Assembly (NCBI GenBank): GCA_002197995.1
Contig: NGZR01000006.1
Coordinates: 1,725,001 to 1,789,000 of the forward strand
Reading direction: 5' to 3'
From: Gaeumannomyces sp. JS-464
Lineage: Eukaryota; Ascomycota; Sordariomycetes; Magnaporthales; Magnaporthaceae
DNA length: 64,000 bases
The notes beneath the pieces are model-generated. The model was given only the letters and a program-made list of their open reading frames with translations, ran no database searches and was not told where the DNA came from. Both the position numbers and the translations under genes were made by a program. Positions 59,157-64,000 of the stretch are shown in pieces; position 1 is the stretch's first letter; each line of letters starts with the position of its first letter.

Positions 59157-59602
59157 TATTACAATTAAGGGTTTATTTTTTAAAATAAGGTACTTTAAGG
59201 GCGGAAAGGATAATATCGCTAGTACTAGTAAATAAAAAAACACGTAACTTAAAAGGATAATTTAATTGCTTACCACAGGGGATGCTTAAAAGTTAACTTA
59301 AGTTAATTAATACGGGAGTTTTAATTAAAACTACTTAAAATAATAAAAAACCAATCCTTTATATACGCGTTATTTATCCTTAATAACTTTTTTAAATTTA
59401 TAGTTTTATCGCAAATTTATAAATCCCGTTTAAATTTGTTATTTTATTATAAATCCACGAATTCCTTTTGGATTTATTACGTTATTACAAATTTATAAAT
59501 CTTTTTTAAACCACGTAACTTTACGTGCTTTAATGCAGGGTAAAGCACCGTTTAAAGCCCTTTTCGTTTTATTATTTTAGGACTTGCATACTAGTTATAA
59601 CA
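59157..59602 (-). repeat. 3' LTR of the third Gypsy copy
   Basis: A 446-bp unit, TATTACAATTAAGGG to CTAGTTATAACA on the plus strand. It carries GGGCGGAAAGGATAATATCGCT, GGGGATGCTTAAAAG and an AAATTTATAAATC-rich part shared with the 49576-49947 variant. Confidence 0.8.
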
Positions 59603-59719
59603 TTAAGTTTCCCCTTTTTAGCTAAATCCTTTTAATTACGTTTTATCGTCCCGCTTTTTATTAATAGTAAGTACTTTTTTTTACCATTTTTTATCCCTTT
59701 TTACTTTAATAAAATATCC

Positions 59720-60240
59720 AATCAAATGCGAAAACATTTTTTTACGAAAAAAACCGTTAATCGTAAAAAGCTTTTAGCGATTATCCTTTTTTATTCGAAA
59801 TGCTTTTTTACTTTTACTATTATAAAGTTTTAAAGCGTAAAAAGTGTAAAACTTTTTTTTAAAACTTATCCCAATTTGTAAAATGCTTTCGAATTAACCG
59901 ATTAGGGTGCGATATTTTAAAACTTTCGTTTATAAATTTCGAAATATTATCGTGCAACACTTTAAATTCGAAACTAAGCTAAAGGAAATGAAAGAAAAAG
60001 TTTTTCGTTTTTAAAAATAAAAACGAATGTAATTAAAAAAAATAATGCGTGCGGTGCGCCGTGGTATTAATTCGGTAAAGGAATTAAAGCGTGTTAAAAT
60101 AAAGGAGGCCGACCAGGAGGCCTACTAAGCTGCTTTATAACTTAAGCTATCCGTAGCTCCTGCCGTTTTTCCCGACTAGCAATCGTTCGGGGTTAATCCT
60201 AATTTAAACCTGCTTGCTTTTTTTAATTCTAGTAAGTTGT
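59720..60240 (+). pseudogene. Antisense accessory ORF of Gypsy element, copy 3
   Basis: Collinear with 36308-36850 and 43150-43685. The helical part reads KIMRAVRRGINSVKELKRV and KEADQEAY, followed by NPNLNLLAFF. The N-terminal Cys cluster is mostly lost. A tRNA-like sequence follows at 60262-60331 (box B GGTTTGAATTC). Confidence 0.55.
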
Positions 60241-60261
60241 AACTTTTTAACAATTTCTTTA

Positions 60262-60331
60262 GGTTTTATAACGGATTAAATGTGGTTTTGGTTTTTTTTT
60301 TCGAGGTTTCGGGTTTGAATTCCGGCACGAT
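60262..60331 (+). other. tRNA-like sequence, copy 3
   Basis: Degraded counterpart of 36882-36952 and 43708-43775, ending CCGGCACGAT, with C-to-T changes in box B. Confidence 0.35.
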
Positions 60332-60469
60332 TATTGTTAAAAACCTAATTGTTAAATTTCCGGCGATTAGTTTTTTAACTACTTTTACTTTTGCTAACCT
60401 TTTTGTAAATGCTTTTACCGGTACTTTATTAAAGCTTTTTAACAATTTACAAAGTTGGTTGCTTTTTCC

Positions 60470-62392
60470 CACGTATTTTTTATAACCGTACTTTTTCCAT
60501 TTAACCAGGTACTTTTTAAGCTTGTTTTTTAATTTATAATTTAAAATGTTTTTATTTTATAGTTTTATTTTAAGTCGATTTTTATTAACTTGTTATTTTT
60601 AAAACTTAATAGCGTTAATTTAAATAAAAAATATAAAAAACCGGGTGGGATTTTATAATTAGCGGTAATTAAAGTTTATAATTTACGTTTAAAACCTTTT
60701 TTAATATTTTAAAAGGTTTTAGTTTTTTATGGTTTAACTTATCGCTCGGTCGTTTTGTTTTAATATTTCGTTAAAAAAGATAAACCTTATCCCTTTTTTA
60801 AAAATCGGATTTTCGATCCTTTTTTTGTTTGTTTAAATAGTTATACAATGCTTTAACTTTTTTAACTTTATTTAAAAGTGTTTATATAATTTAGTAAATT
60901 GTATTATTTGTATTTCCACTGTTTAAGCATGTTTTCCTGCTTTAAGTTTTTCATACGCCGTAAGCGTAAACCCGTAATTCGTATAAAATAATGTAATTTT
61001 TATGCTTTTATAAATTAAACTGTTATAAACGAATTAAATTATAAAAAGTATTATACTTAGTTATTTTGTTTGTAATTAACGTAATAACGCAAATATTGCT
61101 TTATAGTTTAATTCGTTCGCTTTATTTATTTATTTATTTAAAAGTGGTAAGTTATAAATAAAAAGGGTTTAGCTTTTAGCAAAACCGTAAGCTTTTTTTA
61201 AAACTTGCTTGTAAATAGCTTATTTTTATTTGTAATTAAACGGTTAACGTGCCGTATTCCGCTATTACGTGTTTAATAAAAACGTACGTTAACTTAATAA
61301 CGTTATTACTTTTTTATACGGTAAAAACAAGGTATATTTAATAAACTTATCCATTATTACCAGTATATTATCGTATTTATCTTTAATTATTAATTTTTTT
61401 AAATTAAATAAATTTAATAACGAAATTTATTATAACTTTTTGCTATGCTTCGCTAAACGCCGGTAACGGTTGTAAAAGCCCGTACGGTTTATATTTGTTA
61501 GCTTTGCTTTTAACGCAACTTTTGTAATTTTTTATTGCGTTTTATATTTCGGCTCGAGTTTTTACAAACCCGTAATATTGTTATAACCGTTTCCACGTTT
61601 TTTTTACGCTTTAATAGCCGTATGCTAATTGGTTATAAATTTATTACATTGTTTTAAACTTTAAACTTCTTTTTATTAAACCGTTTTAACGAGCATTTTT
61701 TAATTTAGGATTAAAAATTTGTTTAGTTTTTTTGTTAAAATAACTTGTATTTTTTTAAGTATTATAACCTAGTGGTTCGGTCGTCGTTTTAAAGCATCCA
61801 CCCGGTTATTTTCCGATCCTTTCCAATACTCGATCCGGATATCGTAATTTTGCAAAAACTCGTTTTAACGGATTTATCGTTTATTTAAGTTTTTACTAAT
61901 AGTAAAATGTGTTAGGTTTTTATAATTCGTATATATTATAACTTGGTATTTCGCTTTATAAAAATGCTGTCGCCATTTTTCAAATGCTTAAACAATTGTT
62001 AAAAGTTTTTTATCGTGGATTTAGTAGTTTAATTTAAATCCATATAACTTTTGCGAAAAAACCGTATAAAAGTACAACCGCTTTTAACTGTTTCGCTTTC
62101 CGAGTTAACCGCCGATCGTATAATTTAACGCGTTAGTTTTAACTTTAAAAGGTTTTTTTAAGTTTAGGAATGTTAACATTAGTTTTTTTAACACGGCGTT
62201 TCGTAATTGTTTAAAAGCTTTTTATTTTTGCTTTTTTTAATAAAGCTAGTGGTTATTTTTAGTAAAGTTTGTATATAGTATAGCGATTTTGTTATATTTA
62301 CGGATAAACCGTTTATAAAAGTTTAAATTTTTTAAAAACCTGTGTATTTCCGTAACGTTTTTAAGTATAAACCAATTTTTAATTTCTTTTAC
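60470..62392 (-). mobile_element. Third Gypsy copy: chromodomain-integrase part of pol, truncated
   Basis: Collinear on the minus strand with 37040-39000, including the chromodomain (about 60650-60480) and integrase stretches. Alignment ends at about 62392, within the pol region, where a different, less AT-rich sequence begins. RT, gag and 5' LTR are absent. Confidence 0.75.
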
Positions 62393-62399
62393 TTATAAA

Positions 62400-64000
62400 A
62401 TAAAAAAGTCGCTGTTAAAGCCGTTAAAGTCGGCGGGTTTTAGCACTGTTCTCGGCGGCAAATGCAGTTAGCGGCGCTTGGACCAAGCAGGTACCCAGCC
62501 AGGTATTAAGTACTTCGACGGCCTGCATTAAGGACTTTGCCAGGACCTTAGCGGTGGCCAATTAGGACCCACTCCTTACAACCCTAAAAGTGTCCAACTT
62601 TTGGAACTTGGCGGTTCGGATTTGGCCAAAGCATTTTCGACTTTAAACGACGAACCGACAGGAAATTATAGCTGCTATTCGCTATAAATGGCGGCAACGC
62701 CCTCGTCGGCCTTCGCTAACCTTCGTTAATCTTCCATGCCCCATCCGTTAAAAAGTCGCTTATACAACCGCCGTCCGCCCCCCCACGACAAAATCGCACA
62801 CGCAATAACCGAGCCATTTCCATAGCGCAGCTTGCGACCGTTGCCGTTCGCCAACCCGGCGCTAGCGGCCCTTTTAACAACCATGCCCACTTTTTTGCGC
62901 AAATTGCGAAGCGAAAGGCACGCAAAGGAGTCGATAAGCGACCAGCGCCGCTGTCCGCCGAGGAGCATGCAACGAACCGAAAGCGATTAGAGCGCGCCTT
63001 CGTTAAGCCCGTTTTAGCTAAAGCAAGCCAGATTAACGTCGCTAGCATTTTTAAAAAATAAAAACGGTATATTTTACGACCTTAATTAAAATACTATCCG
63101 CTAACTCCCGGGCAAGGTATTGCAAGGAGAAAAACGTGGGCAATCCGAAAGCGATTTTAAAAAGCTTGCAACGAAAAACGACGATGGATTTTTTCCTTTT
63201 CGTTTGCGGGAATTACATTATTAGGTTATAAAGCACGACGCACGTATATATCCGCCAGTTTTAACAGCTATATACCGTAATTACGGGCCGTTTTATAAAC
63301 CGAAATAACGCAAAGGAAATTTACAAAGTATTACGAATGCTTCCTTTTACGCTTAACCTTTTTATATTTAACCAGCGCTAACATATTACGCTTAATACTA
63401 TCGTTATGTTTTAATCCTTTGCTTCGGCTTCCCGGCTTTTAATATCCACGGCAAACTAGTTGTTAACGTGGCCGAGCTGCGTATTATCCTAACGTTTAAT
63501 ATCGCTTACGATATAAGCATTTTCCCCGGCGAACGGCATTGCATTAACCTCGCGGGTTGCTATATAATTTAATGCTATACCGGGGTTAAGCCCACCGAGT
63601 TTATTTATAACGAAAAAACCGAAACCTAAAGTTGCGAAAAAGCTTTTCGGCTGCAAAATCGTTTTTTCGTTTAGCGCCGACCAGGGAAAAAGCGAAAAAA
63701 GGTATAATAAGTTAAACGATGCGGCGCTTAATAAAAAGTCCCAGCGGGTAAACGAGCTATTTTTGCGAAAACCAAAAAACGGGGCCGGCCGAAAGCTTTT
63801 TGCTACGAAAATATTTTTTTAATAATCGTTCGCCATTTAGTAACGCGTTAAGCAACCCTCGCGATAGCTATTAAATTTGTCCATTACAAAGGTTCGAATA
63901 ACAAACCAAAACTGTAAGTATTACGCCCGCCGTACGCGATTTATGTAATTTTATTATTTTAACTATCGCAAAACCATTTTTTATTTTACGCTTATTAAAA
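62400..64000 (+). pseudogene. DUF3435-like tyrosine recombinase relic (Crypton / Starship-captain type), runs off the window
   Basis: Plus-strand translation at 63420-63960, with stops at former Gln/Trp codons, gives FNIAYDISIFPGERHCINLA, CYTGVKPTEFIYNEKTE, RRPGKKRKK, GRPKAFCYENIFLIIVRHLV and KFVHYKGSNNKPK. From memory of the family this matches fungal DUF3435 proteins: a '(Y)YTGxRPxE' block with the first catalytic Arg (now Lys), a basic GKKRKK stretch, CYEDI and a 'KG..xKP' block. DUF3435 proteins are tyrosine recombinases and include the captains of Starship elements. Upstream (62400-63050) is less AT-rich and has protein-like text (LRKLRSERHAKESISDQRRC) that may be its N-terminal part. 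The C-terminal catalytic part would lie beyond 64000. Stops show inactivation. Confidence 0.5.

Noticed and set aside
17240..64000. CRISPR array, rRNA operon or mitochondrial insertion
   Set aside because: No regularly spaced repeats with unique spacers, no rRNA-like sequence, and AT bias follows RIP dinucleotide rules rather than mitochondrial coding.

Overview
This is a piece of a filamentous ascomycete (Pezizomycotina) nuclear genome. GC-rich islands with spliced fungal genes lie in long AT-rich stretches that look produced by repeat-induced point mutation (RIP): TpA is very common, CpA/TpG is scarce, CpG survives, and transposon reading frames are full of TAA/TAG at former CAA/CAG/TGG codons. 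No bacterial features, rRNA or CRISPR array were seen.

Layout. (1) About 1-7.1 kb, GC-rich: a decayed cytochrome P450 gene (minus), a FAD-dependent monooxygenase with one frameshift (plus), and a solo LTR with a perfect 5-bp target duplication (CCCCT) that has largely escaped RIP. (2) About 7.2-13.2 kb, AT-rich: one pogo/Fot1-type DNA transposon inserted inside another, then unassigned sequence. (3) About 13.2-17.2 kb, GC-rich: a transposase HTH fragment and an intact five-exon P450 gene (536 codons, minus) that is a paralogue of the decayed copy. A short motif occurs in opposite orientation on either side of this island. (4) 17.2-64 kb, almost entirely RIP-degraded transposons: a second pogo-like family with long terminal inverted repeats, several Fot1-type copies, Ty3/Gypsy chromovirus copies, a Ty1/Copia element and solo LTRs.

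The clearest structure in the desert is a nest of insertions. A plus-strand Copia element (LTRs near 28.8-29.2 kb and 54.1-54.5 kb) has its integrase split by a Fot1-type element (32564-34379) and its RNase H split by a 16.6-kb Gypsy block (35792-52415) with the same 5 bp (TATAC) on both sides. Inside that block a second Gypsy copy abuts the first. All three Gypsy copies here carry, between the minus-strand pol and the 3' LTR, a plus-strand Cys-rich/coiled-coil ORF followed by a tRNA-like sequence.

At the right edge a RIP-degraded plus-strand frame resembles DUF3435 tyrosine recombinases, the family that includes the 'captain' recombinases of Starship elements. If right, a large mobile element may extend beyond the window.

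The P450s and the monooxygenase are the kind of oxidative tailoring enzymes found in fungal secondary-metabolite clusters, but no backbone synthase was seen, so the locus looks like a cluster remnant or dispersed tailoring genes.
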